A stretch of 64,000 bases of DNA from Glebionis coronaria (Eukaryota > Streptophyta > Magnoliopsida > Asterales > Asteraceae), in NCBI GenBank assembly GCA_025667525.1, contig CM046882.1, forward strand, positions 529,777,473 through 529,841,472, read 5' to 3'. Of the stretch, positions 44,844 through 56,838 are shown one piece after another (positions within the stretch are counted from its first letter, which is position 1; every line of letters starts with the position of its first letter). Made by a program: the position numbers and the translations under genes. The notes beneath the pieces are model-generated. The model made no database searches and was not told the DNA's origin. It worked only from the letters and a program-made list of their open reading frames with translations.

Positions 44844-47588
44844 TGTCAAACATTGTGACTGTTTTTATTTTGCGCGCCCGTTATGTGAAAATGTTATACA
44901 TCTTATACATATGTTTTTACATACTGTTACGTGAATGCTTGTTATTAGTTATCTACACGTATTTTGCACCATGAGATATACTCATATACACTAGCAATTT
45001 ACATTGTTGCCGGACATGCATGAGGGACCTGATCACGGGGACCCTAATAGAGGTTACACTGCAAAGATTAATCTACCTGGTAGATTCTACAAGATCGAGG
45101 ATGTCAACAAGCCAATATTTTGGGACATAAAGAGGATAGCTGATACGTGCATGACAAGAACAATTAACTTCTTAATCTAATGTCTCATGAATTTACAACT
45201 TTCATACACACGTTAGATTTGTTAGTATGCATGCATATAGTTAAGTTAAATCATGATCCATGTTTATTGTTAGTTTTGCTAAAAGTAGTCAGTAATGTCC
45301 CATATGTCTCATGTTCTCCTAGTTATTAGGAAGTAGTTTATGTTCTTTATTATTTATATGTAATCTGTGAAACAGGTTTTGATTAAGAATAAATGAAGTA
45401 TTTTAGAGTCTAGTTTCTCTCTAGTATTCTTGAAGTCTTGCCCGCTTTAAGGGCCTTATTATTCCGTTTCTCAAATCTACTTCTTGAGAGATTGACCATC
45501 TATAATTCGGTCTATATCAATAGCCATACAGAAGAAAAACAACCAGAATCCGGCAAGTCTATAAAATCAAAGGAAACTTTTTATCTTTTCGCTAGAGATA
45601 TAATAAAAGTAGAATCAAGACATGGTGATGTTGTTTGTTATTATTTGTTTCAACTCAATGAACATGTATGAAAAATGAGATTTCTCATCTAATCGACCAA
45701 AACTTAAACCTGTTTGAGCGTAGCAGCCAGCTAAATGGCATATACAAAGTAGATTTTATGTGTAAGAAACCTGCTAGTAGAGACACCTCCTCATCGGTGC
45801 CTGGTACGTATTGCTTTTGTGATGAACTGGTGATACATATGCCAAAGCTTATTATTTTGCTATGAAAAATTACTCCCTTTATACAATAAAGGGAATTGAA
45901 AAATACCCAAATAAAAAACAATATATGTGTGTGAGAGGAAAAAATTGTCCTTATTATCTGTCGTTGGATTTCCTCCTTTCCCTGTTTCATGGGTATGGGT
46001 TCCTTAATACTATCTACATCTCAACCGTTTGTTGGTTTGTAAAACTGTTCAATGGTATGGCCTTTTTCAAAACCCTCTTTTTTAACCCTTCGATTGTTCG
46101 GGTCGAAGATTAGGAGGTGCCATCTGTGTTGCACAGTGCGATGATACCCACATATGTAATCTTATCCTCATCTTATTTCAAACTCACATATCAAAACACA
46201 CATATAAAGATCCGCCGTATGAATTTCCACCGTATAAATTTTTGTAAGTTGTTTTTTTATTTTGTTTAATTATTTTGGTAAGTTGTTTTTTTTATTTTGT
46301 TTAATTGATGTTTTCAAGATTCTTCCAATTATTTGATTTGATGGTCTTAACTGTTCATATATGGAGATCACAATCCAGGTTAGTACAAATGATCCTTTTA
46401 TAAAGCTTCATATTTTCAACTCTGATGGATTCAAATTTGTAAAAGATCAACACTTTGTTTAATTATTGCATTGCTTAAAGTTAGTTTCTTTTTTATAACT
46501 TAATAAATGTTTTCTTGATTAATTATTGCGTTGCGAGGGTTATTTTTGAAATCTGTTCATGTTGTATATGATGTGTTTGATAATTTGTTTCAATGACAAG
46601 TTACATAGGATGAGTGAATCCAGAAGGATTTGTCACGAGTAGCAGCCTTGCGGGTTTTGTAGGTAGCCTGCTTTATTAAGAACTGTAAATTTCGGTTTTA
46701 ATTATTTGTTTATTGTCACTGTTTTTTACTTGGCTTATCGGGTTTTCGTGGGTTATAGAAAATTTGGGGAAATTTGCGGGCGTTATTGGCTTTTGAAGTT
46801 TTAGTTGCTCGAAATATAAAAAACTATTGATTTTGATATATAAAAATTAAAACTGTAGATGATACTTTTTTCGTGTATCAGTGGTTTAAGATGATGGATT
46901 TGTGTTTGTTGTTAGATTCGTTGAGTTCGATTATCTGTTTGATTAATATTTTAATTAAGCGGATGAGTTAGTAATTGTTTTAGTCACTTGATCAGGGTCG
47001 TCTTTGCACTTCAAAATGGGTTGTTCTAAATAAATTATACATTTCATGTGCCTTTTAGGAACCTTGGTATTTTAAGACTTTCATCTATGGATCCTTATTG
47101 AATGTCAATGACATTTGGATTTTCAGTACGTTAATGGCCATGCTTTCAGCTATCACGTTCTCTGTTTATGGTCATTTTATTGATTGTGCATTTGGTTGGT
47201 TCAGGAATTTCGAGGGAAGAAGCCGAGAAGCACTTGCATGATGCAATTCAGGAGGAGTAAGTTTCATATGAAGATGTATGTATCTCGATCTATGATCTTT
47301 TAACTATATTTTCTGAGATTGGAGGTTGGCATTGCCACTTGATTCTAGAATAGAAGGCGATTTTACACACATTGCAATGTAAGTTTCATTAGACCTATCT
47401 ATAACTTTTACGAAGTTAAGGTTTTAGAGGGTATAGGATGTATTTGGATTAAGTGCTGAACTCGGCTTATTAAGATTCAGAAAAGCTGATAAGCTATATA
47501 CTTTTAAGTTGAGCTTATTTAGTTACTTTTTCAGATGGTGTTTGGGATTGATTTTTTCATGGTTATAAATTAGCACTGTTGCTCTGAT
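44844..47588 (+). other. No firm gene; scattered exon-like pieces
   Basis: An open stretch at 45006-45180 reads MHEGPDHGDPNRGYT...LPGRFYKIEDVNKP and ends in a stop; I do not recognise it. Three short ORFs at 45438-46113 overlap as ATGA pairs but have no known motif. A stretch near 47207-47257 (ISREEAEKHLHDAIQ, then GTAAGT) looks like an exon with a donor site. No coherent gene can be built. Confidence 0.35.
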
Positions 47589-48158
47589 ATGGATTTGCTT
47601 TATTTTTACAAAAAAACTACAACGCTTGGAGGCTTTGCACTTACTTTTCCACTTGATGGAAATTTTGATCATGTGTCTGATCCTAAACTAAGTGCTATGG
47701 GTGGTGACCGCACTAAGATTAATCTTAAAGCAACTGTTTATAGGTATGGGTTGACCTGCGAACATTTTTTTCCCATTGAATTTGTTAAAACATAGTTACA
47801 GATCTAATTTTAGAAGAAAACATTCGAAGGTTTATGCATTAAAAGCAGGTTTTGGATGACTTTCAATGGTGTACCCATTTAGATATTAGCAAAATAAAAA
47901 ATTTGATCTGACCAGTTAGAGATTAACTCAACCAAATCATTTGTTTTTAATGTATAAAATTGCCATCTCTAATGAAAATTTGTGAAGCATATTTTATTGC
48001 CTTGCTAACATAATAGTTGTTTGTTTCGTTTGCAGGAAAGATGCATCACGAATTGTTGATGGGTGCAACTGATACACATGTCAGAACCATACAAAAGCGT
48101 ACATCAATCATCTGCTTAATGTCCATAAAATGTTGGCTCCGATTCTTCTTGAAATGTA
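47589..48158 (+). pseudogene. Queuine tRNA-ribosyltransferase accessory subunit 2 fragment (QTRT2-like)
   Basis: Exon 1 (to 47743) reads LGGFALTFPLDG, DPKLSAMGGD and TKINLKATVY, then donor G-GTATGG. The acceptor TTTGCAG ends at 48035 and the second exon reads RKDASRIVDGCN, an in-frame TGA, YTCQNHTKAYINHLLNVHKMLAP. The cysteine cluster and the NH-T-AYI-HLL motif are the zinc-binding C-terminal region of the tRNA-guanine transglycosylase family; this subunit partners the catalytic one in making queuosine at tRNA position 34. The stop sits inside the zinc motif, replacing a cysteine codon (TGC/TGT to TGA). Intron retention shows a DNA-level copy. Flanking exons are absent. Confidence 0.75.
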
Positions 48159-49970
48159 AAAACATTTCCTAAATCATTTGTTGTTGTTTTCAGTAATAAG
48201 TAGCAAGATGGATGAGGCACGTGGTTTGGTAATGGGTTAAAACTAACAAATTTTTATATGGGTCAAAACGTTTGTGATTAAGCTGACCTCTAAGTAATAC
48301 TTCGTAATAAATATGATTATAAATTATATAATACAAAAGGCTCTAAATTATCTTTTCTAAGAACAGAATTTAAGATGGTGTAACCGTGTAAGCATCTGAC
48401 TACATAACATATTAGACTACTTTTGACTCTCATGTGTATCTTCTCATTATCTATTCTACATGTTTGACCTGTTATCCAGTAAATACTACCTGTAATGACC
48501 TTTTTTATATGAAGGCATCCAATTATAACTTTTATCAATATATTACATATGAATTTAAGTGCATTTTCTTTTTACAGTTGTTTAGTGGTGGTGCGCCGTG
48601 TTCACGAACATATCAGATCGATTGACCAAGGAGCTCCGGGTAAAAGGTAACTGTATCTTTTATTGAATTTCTGGATAATGTCTTTGTTGAAGTGAACTAT
48701 CTTGATGTCCTTCGAGGTTTTTGATATCTACTTTGTGTATCTCCAGATGTCTTTTATCCATAAACACAGTTTCCCACAGTTGCAGCTCATATGAAGGCAA
48801 AGGTAAATCTATACTCTTTATGTTTTATGCCTGTAAACTGGAGGAGCGGAAACAAGCTGCCAAGGGGCGACAATAACCTGTTGTGAAGAGAAGGGAAACA
48901 GAGAGGTGACATGGAACCTCATAATTCCATGTATTATCTGTAAGGGAGTAATTTGGATTATTTTGCTGAAAAAATAACCTAGCATTCCAAAGTAGCATTG
49001 AACCTGGCAGTAGTAGTATTTAATCACGTGTATCCAACGTTATTATAGAGTAGCATTGAAGCAACTGTAAAATACCATGCGTTTGCTGAATAATCAAAGA
49101 TAATCTAGTCTAAAACGTCGTATTAACTAATGAACAGCTGCCCTATAATATGTTGAGTTTTTGCTGCGTAGAATGATATTCGATGTTTATGTGATGGAAT
49201 TCAAGGTCCTTTGAGACAGATTTTCGTTGAGTTTTTTTAGAGGTATTGTACTGCTGAGTTTTCCCCTTTTTTGCTTAATAAGGAGCTTGGAAGGATGCTT
49301 AAGGTAGTTAAAATTATATTACCGTCTCAATGAAAATTCGTCTCAAAGGACCTTGCATTCCATCAGCAGCTTCTTTAAACTCCTTATTCCTAACAAAATG
49401 AGTCTGGTTATAATCTGTTTTAAACTCTTGCAACAAAGCTTCAATAAACTCCCTGTAATATGTTGAGTTTTTGATGTTTAAAGAAGCTGCTGATGGAATG
49501 AGGGTTAATGCACATCTTAAAAATTGTTGAAGGAAAATAAGGATAGGGTGCTCAAGAAGTTGATTGAGTTCTGTGGGTTCTATAACTGATAGTAGAGCAA
49601 TCTGAATTTCGGCTGATTAATGGATTGGGAATGTTTTTATTATAGAAGGTAGAATCATAGTTAACCTATTGTAGCATTCGGTAGAACTAGGGATTAGGAC
49701 TTAGGAGATTGTTAGCTTAAGAAAAGATTAAAGAACGGTAAAACCAGATTGTATCGTGTAGGCTTTAACGACTGGTGGGCGGAGTTGCGCATTGTCAATG
49801 AATTTATGGTATGCCCTGCTTAGCTTAACCAAGTATGGTATTTTGAAATGGGTAGCACAATGCCTAATGCACATAAGCTACATAATAGATTAATGCAGAT
49901 ATATATATTAGTAGATGTGTTCTGCTACTTGAATATGTAACTAACCCAAGATTTTTTTTGTCTATTACAG
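48159..49970 (+). other. No firm gene; exon-like pieces and a small inverted repeat
   Basis: An acceptor-exon-donor unit at about 48579-48647 (VRRVHEHIRSIDQGAPGK) is unidentified. Around 49203-49357 CAAGGTCCTTTGAGAC occurs in both orientations, and GTTTAAAGAAGCTGCTG/its complement pair at about 49368 and 49478. This may be a small fold-back element. Confidence 0.35.
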
Positions 49971-50123
49971 GCTGTTGGCTATCTTAACATCAACACCCTT
50001 CCGGAATTGACGTGTACAACGGTTGCACACATGGCTAGAGCCAACACTGTTAGGGAGATCTTTGGGATGGCCTGTCAGATCATGAGGCAACATTGTTTGG
50101 GAATCAGTGTCGTGGCGAGGTGA
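49971..50123 (+). pseudogene. SKP1-like protein, last-exon fragment
   Basis: After the acceptor TCTATTACAG the frame reads AVGYLNINTLPELTC, TVAHMARANTVREIFGMA, then diverges and stops at 50121-50123. SKP1/ASK proteins, adaptors of SCF ubiquitin ligases, have AANYLNI...LLDLTC-TVADMI in the same place, after a conserved intron. The usual acidic FTPEEEEEVRREN tail is lost through a frameshift or rearrangement. Only this piece is present. Confidence 0.65.
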
Positions 50124-51423
50124 TGGTACTATTGTTTGCTTGCAACAAAACACTAAGCAACCCGGGTCGAAGCCCAGGCTTAAATCCTAGTACATACAAG
50201 AAACAAAAAAATAAGTTTCACTGCCTCCATTTTCATTATACATATCTAATTTGAGTCATCATAAATAAGGTAAAAGCCACAAATACATTACGTACTATAC
50301 TATTTGAACCATTATATATTATAAATTTTTTTATACATAATTGATCATAAATTCAACCTTTGACTTATGAAAAAAAAACCCTCTAAAATCAGTAAAAAAA
50401 TTTAACCGGTTATTTGACTTTTTGACTGTCAAAAACTTTTTCCATCTTCAACCTTGATGAATTGCTGCTACATGAATCATAAACCCTCCATGAACTGCTG
50501 CTGTTACATGAATCATATACCCTCCATGAACTGCTGCTCATCAATGCAATCATAAATCCTCCACTCGAATCATAAACCCTCCATCACAAATCCTCCACTC
50601 GAATCATAAATCCTCCACTCGTATCATAACCCATCAATGAATCATAAATCCTTCATCTTCAACCTCTTCCATCACAAATCCTTCACTCGAATCATATATC
50701 CTCCACTAAAATCATAACCCATCAACGAATCATAAATCATAACCCATCAATGATTAGAACCTGTGAATTCATCAATGGAGCAGTAGTGGGTCTAGATTAT
50801 TTGAAGTATTAGATTCGAGTAATGAACAGATTCACAGAAATATATGTCAATATGTACTTGTTTTGCATCAGGGTCTCACTCCCTTTTATATATTTTGGTG
50901 TTTTGCATCTTTGTCAGATTGGAGAAGTTATTGATTGGAAAAAGTTGATGATGAACATTGACTAAAATAAAAATTTAAGCATGAATAATGGGGATATTTT
51001 AGCCATTTCATACTAAATCAAATAACCGGTTACAAACAAAACAGCTTTAAAGGTTTCTTTCACAAGTCAAAGGTTGAATTATTTTTCAACTATGTATATT
51101 GTAAATAAAAAAAATCTTAGTGTATAATGATTAAAATGATATCTATATACTTTATAAAACATTTAACCATTTTTATTTTTAGAAGTCTTAAAAAGATTCA
51201 GCCTTTAACATTTCTAAATTAAGAAATAATTCAAAAATTTTGAAAAAGACTAGATAAACTCCATAGTTGTAATAGTCGAATAAATTTTTTAAATGTGACA
51301 AATAATTTTTTTATAACCTAATAAAACTGTAATAAATAGAAAAAAAGTAACAGTAACAACTCATCACAAATCATATACTCCACTAACATCTCACTCTAAT
51401 TCTCATAACACAACATAACCCAG

Positions 51424-51791
51424 TCCCATCATAAACCGTCACCTGCCCTCCATGAGCAACAAAAACAGATCCGTCGCTGATCACGTGAAAATCTATCACT
51501 AAATCGTTGCTAGCAGGTTTAAGGAACTTAACCACGTTAGCATCAATGGCTGAAAGATTGATGGTGTAGAATTGATTCGATCCGTAAAATTCAGCTTCTT
51601 GGGTAACTTCAGTGAAGGAAAAAGGGTGGCTTTTGGGGGAGGCGGTTGGTGCGGAGGAGGGAAGGGAGGGGGGGGGGGGGGGGGGGGGAATCTTAGGGTC
51701 TCGTTTGATGAAGATGAGCTGATCGTTGGATGTGCTGCTGCTGGTGGATAACGCAGAAGGGAGTTTGGGCCACCGGATTGGAGGGTGGACA
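51424..51791 (-). pseudogene. Captured BTB/POZ (KCTD-like) gene fragment
   Basis: On the minus strand one frame reads NDQLIFIKRDPK, resembling the FIDRDP motif of plant KCTD-type BTB proteins. A homopolymer of 21 C then breaks the frame; the neighbouring frames continue SLLRTNRLP and FSFTEVTQEAEFYGSNQF, matching SLLRTG-LP and EAEFYGI of the BTB end. The text continues as VIDFHVISDGSVFVAHGGQ, like the region after the BTB domain in the WD40-containing members. Frameshifts make it non-functional. A longer proline-rich ORF over the C tract (51499-51792) is an artefact. Family name by resemblance only. Confidence 0.5.
51668..51688 (+). repeat. G homopolymer, 21 bases
   Basis: An uninterrupted G run in the captured gene fragment. 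Its length may be unstable or an assembly error. Confidence 0.8.
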
Positions 51792-52288
51792 TAGTGGTTT
51801 CAAGAATAATGAAACTCTCTCTTTTATTCTTATATGTGTATAATGCTCCGTACCTTCTAAATTATCTTGCAACAGGCTATTGTATGTTTTCTTTTGTGTT
51901 AACTTGTTTTTTTTTTCAACAATCAAAGGGCAAAGTATGATATGAAACTCTTTTTAGTTTCATGTGCAAATTGTTGTAGAAAAAATAAACAAAATGTCGT
52001 CGATATATAACAACTCCTACAAATTTGTATAGTTATTGTTTCAAAAATATGTATAAACAAAAATAATTAGCTCGCCTTAAATTTTATCGACGGTACCCGC
52101 CGCCGCATTGCGCAGGTAACCTACTAGTACTACATAATGTATTTTTGTCATTTACCTCAGGTTTAAAGACAACACATAAATAGAATTAATGGTGCTCAAT
52201 GATCACTAACATTTTTAAGATAATAAACTTTTAACTATTCAAATTTTCTTAATATGACACAATGCATACTGATAAAGTAATAAACTAC

Positions 52289-53071
52289 GGGTGCGTTTGG
52301 TTCATAGTATGTTTTGAAAGGAATTGTAATTGGAAAAAGGAATTGTAATTCGAATGAATTGTAATTAAAAGAGATGTAATGTGTTGTAATGGTAATGTGT
52401 TAGAATTGTAATTGATAAATTCTATCATAACGTTTGGTTGGTTATCAACGTAATGTAATTCAGTTTTTTTTAAAAAGCTTTAAATAATAATAATAGTAAT
52501 AAAAAATATTAATAATAAAAATAAATAAAATATAATATAATAATAATAAATAATATAAAATCCAATAGTAATAAATAATAATAATAATATATAATTGAAA
52601 ATTTGAATAATTATAATAATAAATAATAATTAAAATATAATTAAAATATTTATTAATAATAATAATAATATTTATTATTAAATAATAATAATATTTATTA
52701 TTATTATTATTTTTATTTTATTATTATTATTACCATTATTAGTTAATATGTCAATATTAAAATAATATTAATAGAAATGATAAAAATAATACTTGTTTAT
52801 ATTATTTTTTATTTTTTTTGTTTTTTAACAATAAATAATTTATAATGATATAAGTAATAATTAATATTATTTTTATTTTTTATATTAATTATTTTGTTAA
52901 AAATTGTTATATAAATATATTAATAATATATTTTTCTTATTATTAATATTTTTAATGATAGTAATTTTAATAGTTATATTTTTTTCGTTTTTTGATGATA
53001 ATTATTTTATTAATAACTATTTAATTAATAAAAAATTTATTATTTTTTAAATATTTTTTTAATATAATATT
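52289..53071 (+). mobile_element. Left half of an AT-rich MITE-like element
   Basis: The terminus GGGTGCGTTTGGTTCATAG resembles the element at 32405, followed by GGAATTGTAATTGG words and a long AAT-rich core. No right terminus occurs: the sequence is cut at 53072 by a chromovirus LTR, so the other half should lie beyond the nested insertions, outside the window. Confidence 0.6.
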
Positions 53072-56039
53072 TGTAAAACCCGCATGCTTTTACCATGAAT
53101 AGTACCCTTAAGATCGTACGTACTAGATTAAAACTTTCTTAATATAGCATGATTACGATTACGTGTTAGGATTTTACGTATTACGTACGTGTTAGAACAC
53201 GATAAGTATTTACTACGCACGATCACGTAATAACTATTTGACGATAATTAATCACGAGCATGCGATCATGAAATCATGAACGTAATTAAAACGCGAACTA
53301 TTATTAATTACGTATATATATTTATTACGAGCGTAATTAAATATATTTGATCACGATATTTACGTAACGAGAACACTTAAAACGCGAACATAAATAATCA
53401 CGAACGTGTAACTTATTAATTAGACACGAAAAACATTCGGGTTACCCCTTGTGGGCCCCATTACAACGAAATTAAGGAGGGAGGATGGGCTTAGCCCATC
53501 AAAATTTTACTAAAAGGGTTTAAGGGATTTTTCACTACTCATTTACAATTACAGAAGATTTTTAGCAAAAACCTAAAAACCCTCCTTCCCTTTTCTTTTT
53601 GTGCCGCCACCCTAAGAACACCATAAGGAGGTGGTTTGTGATCTTGGATCATGGGAATTAAGTTGGTGATCGTGTTTGTTCTTCATCTTTTTGATCCACG
53701 AATTCGGTAAATCCTTTTTAAACCTTTTCTTTTGATTTAATCTTTTTATAAATCAAGAACATGTTATGTTTTTACAAAAACCTAATAATTAAACATGGAT
53801 CTAACATGATTTGGGGTTTAATAAAATCAAAAGTATGTTTTAAGGGGTGTTTGTTTTTTGCCGCGGGCTGCACCGAACCCGAAGGGGTTTCGGCTTGGCC
53901 AAACCGACCACCACCAAGACCTTACGGTCTTGGTTGGTGTGTGTGGGTACCACGGCAGCCCCAAGACAAGGGGTACCCCGAGTTGGTTCGGGGTACGGTG
54001 TCGATTTCATGTCCGGTTCATTGTTTTTAGTTTAGATCCGGTTCATGGTGTATGTTTAGTTTTTTTATGTTTATGATCTTATGTTAAAAGTTAAATTAAT
54101 AAAATGATATGATTAATTTAATAACATGACTTAGGTTATTTAATTATTAATAATCATGAAATTAATTAACCTAAGTATTTTATATTTAAGACTTATAATT
54201 AATTAATTATTTAAAAACCATGACTATAATTAATTAATTAACATGACTTATGTTATATTATTAATATATAATAATACATGTTTTAACCTAAGTATTTAAC
54301 TTTATTTAATTAAAAACATGTTATACTTTAATTAAATATTTTAACCTATAGTTTAATTTAATTACATGAAATAATTATTAAACTATACCTTATATTATAT
54401 GACTTAGAAAATAATCATAAAAACACTTAGGCTTATATACTTAGCTTATTTAACCAGCTTATTTCTAATTATGGAAACTTTCTATTTTTAGAAATTTAAT
54501 TAATAAAGGCAGCTAATCTATTTATGGAAACCTTCTATTTTTAGAAACTTATTTATTTCAGGCAGCTAATCTATTTATGGAAACTTATTTAATTAAGGCA
54601 GCTGATCTATTTATGGAAACTTTCTATTTTTAGAAACTTATCTATTTTAAGCAGTAATTCTATTTTTGGAAACTTTCTATTTTTGGAAACTCTCTATTTT
54701 TAGTAACTTTCTTTTTTTGGAAACTTTCTATTTTTGGAAACTTTCTATTTTTGGAAACTTTCTATTTTTGGAAATTTTCTATTTTAAGAAACCTGCTATT
54801 TTTGGAAAGTTACTTATTATTACACAGTAAGTATAATAACACATGAAATACCAGAAACACTTAATCAGATTGAACAGAATATAAGATAAAACACAGTTTA
54901 AGGCTTTAAAACAGTAAAACATGGTAAGAACACATAAAATAAGCTAAGACATGACATAAAACCAGCTACGTATTTAGTAAGCAGATACTTATTCATGTAT
55001 GTATTTATGTAGCACTAGTGATTCGGAAGTAGGATCCCTCTCAGTTCATCTTATTCGTTCACTGCACATAAGGTACGGATTCCCGTCCTTTCAGTATGGA
55101 CATTCTTTCCTTATTAGGATTCCCCGTATGCAGCCAACTGTTTTACCCAGTATATGTTTTATGTGTTTTGAATTGCTTATGTTTATTTAGAATACCTATA
55201 GCCATATACATGCATGACCAGTTTCACCTAGTTATGGAGGTACCATAACCATAACATTAGAGGCACTGATGTTATGACTTCACCACGGTGGAGTGATTGC
55301 TCGTGGCGTCCCTTCAGCTTTTGGCCATTTATATTATATTTATCATGTGGGGCGTATGGGTGCATCCTAGTTACATGTTTTCAGTCAGGATTTCATGGTG
55401 AATGTGGTGTGTGCCTTGCATCTTTCACAAGGAGCTGATCCCTCCTACCCAAAAACCAGTATATTAAATCAGAGGCAGCCCCTCTAATTTGTATGATGAG
55501 GTCACCCCTCCAAGTATTCATGCACGGTGGATTTTCATGACCTATATTGGCTAATGGTAAAATATGTTAAACAGTTTTCATAAGATAAACATAAGGCTTT
55601 TCAAACTATAAAAACCAGTTTTATGAACATGTTCCAGGTTTTCCAGGACTTATACATTTTCGCTGATATTAAGTCTTTATTATGTTTTAGTCACTTATAC
55701 TATGTCTGTATCCGTGCACTGAGCGTTTTGCTCAGCCGTTACTTTCCTTTCCATGTCCCAAAACGGCAGGTACCCTAGGAAAGACTCGAGCATTTGGAGG
55801 ACGTGCATAGGATGGAAACTGCCAGAGACTTCTTTTCCTTTTTGCCTTCATATACTTATGCTTGTTTAGTCTTTCATTCATTTCTTTTGCTTTATTATGT
55901 TTTGGGCTTATGTTTGGGAACCGATGTTTGATTCCGGTTATCCCTATGGTCATGTAATGTTTTATACATTTATCCTTGTATGCTTTGATGACACGCCATA
56001 ATTACGCGTGACATTCCATTATCAAAATGGGGTGTTACA
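53072..56039 (+). repeat. 5' LTR of the Tekay-like element (2968 bp)
   Basis: TGTAAAACCCGC to GGGGTGTTACA. It contains a GC-rich block at 53860-54010, open in three frames but without codon character, and a minisatellite at 54470-54820. Confidence 0.75.
54470..54820 (+). repeat. Minisatellite in the Tekay-like LTR
   Basis: Units of about 18 bp, TTTCTATTTTTGGAAAC, tandem and degenerate. At the left they are mixed with longer GGCAGCTAATCTATTTATGG units. Confidence 0.85.
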
Positions 56040-56043
56040 ATTA

Positions 56044-56060
56044 TGGTATCAGAGCCTGGT
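56044..56060 (+). promoter_or_regulatory. Primer-binding site, initiator tRNA-Met type
   Basis: TGGTATCAGAGCCTGGT starts 5 bases after the LTR. It matches the complement of the initiator-Met tRNA 3' end. Confidence 0.9.
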
Positions 56061-56838
56061 TTTGACCTGTAGGCTCTAAAACTCGACCTGTGACTAGTGG
56101 GTAGTCACCAGGAGCTTCCTAAGCCAACGTTTGTTATTCCACGTATTGATGTTTTCAGCGCATTGTTGTTTTAACCATGATGTTTTCAGCACCTTGAGGT
56201 TTTAACCTTGATGTTTTCATCGATATTGTTTTACTAATATGGATGGACAACCGTCATTCATATTTAGTTATGTGTCATTGTTTCATGCATAATGTTCCTC
56301 GTGAACTGTGGCTATGTGGAATGAACCCCAATAGTTCATAATTAGTCACATAAAAATTTTTTTCTGATAAGTTTTGACAGATGAGTTTCATTTATTTATG
56401 TTCATGTATCATTGTTGCAGGGATTATGACTAAGTAATGGTTGGTACAGGACTGGCCCTATTTAGTCGCATGTGCTTTTATCGAAACTTTTAACTTTGGT
56501 ACCGACCCATAGGCGTCCCCTTGCCATGTCTTTTGTTTTGGAACCGACCCATAGGCGTTCCCTCGCACATATAAAGGTTTTATGAACTACATTACGCATT
56601 TATGCACTGTTTTCATGCATAAAATTTTTCTCATGATTTAAATTGGCATAAATTTTTTTTTCATGTCCCCTCATAAGTTATTATGTTTTTATGTCAAGTA
56701 TGTTTTCATACGGTCATGGTTAACTTCAGTTTCATGCTGATTATGTTATACACTTCTTCGTGATAGATGGTTTCATGTTTCCTCATGATAATTCCGTCTT
56801 CATGTTGATTATTGTTTTACGCCTTGAAATGTGTATAA

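Larger units (their letters stand above)
51142..52127 (-). mobile_element. Helitron (986 bp) nested in the fold-back element
   Basis: In plus orientation it starts TCTATATAC after A (51141) and ends CTAG before T (52128), with a degenerate hairpin (CCGCATTGCGCAGG, 52103-52116) eight bases before CTAG. The surrounding arm is restored exactly by its removal, which fixes both borders. It carries a piece of a host gene in opposite orientation. Confidence 0.78.
50269..52156 (+). mobile_element. Fold-back element split by a Helitron
   Basis: Left GGTAAAAGCCACAAATACAT and right (complement) GGTAAATGACAAAAATACAT form the ends; inner arms share ATTCAACCTTTGACTT and AACCGGTTATTTGA in inverted order (50364-50425 and 51007-51075). 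If 51142-52127 is removed, about 50 bp of the right arm align with the left without gaps. The middle (50460-50760) is a minisatellite of AATCATAAATCCTCCACTCG-like units. No flanking duplication is clear. No ORF. Confidence 0.7.
53072..56838 (+). mobile_element. Tekay-like chromovirus (Ty3/gypsy), 5' end only
   Basis: A 5' LTR (53072-56039), an initiator-Met primer site and about 0.8 kb of leader are present. The leader holds GACCCATAGGCGT twice (about 56504 and 56547). The rest is displaced by the minus-strand Athila element that begins near 56839. No coding region is in the window. Lineage assigned from LTR size, the TGTAAAAC...GTGTTACA ends and the primer. Confidence 0.65.

Noticed and set aside
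45438..46113. Three consecutive ORFs overlapping as ATGA
   Set aside because: The arrangement mimics a bacterial operon, but there is no ribosome-site logic in this genome and no recognisable motif.
50155..50190. tRNA B-box-like GGGTCGAAGCCC
   Set aside because: No matching A box or cloverleaf could be folded around it; a SINE remains possible but unsupported.
51499..51792. Proline-rich protein over the C homopolymer
   Set aside because: The proline run is the homopolymer; recognisable BTB-like text is in other frames on both sides.
53761..54076. Three overlapping ORFs in a GC-rich block
   Set aside because: They lie within a chromovirus LTR, are open in three frames because of base composition, and show no domain.
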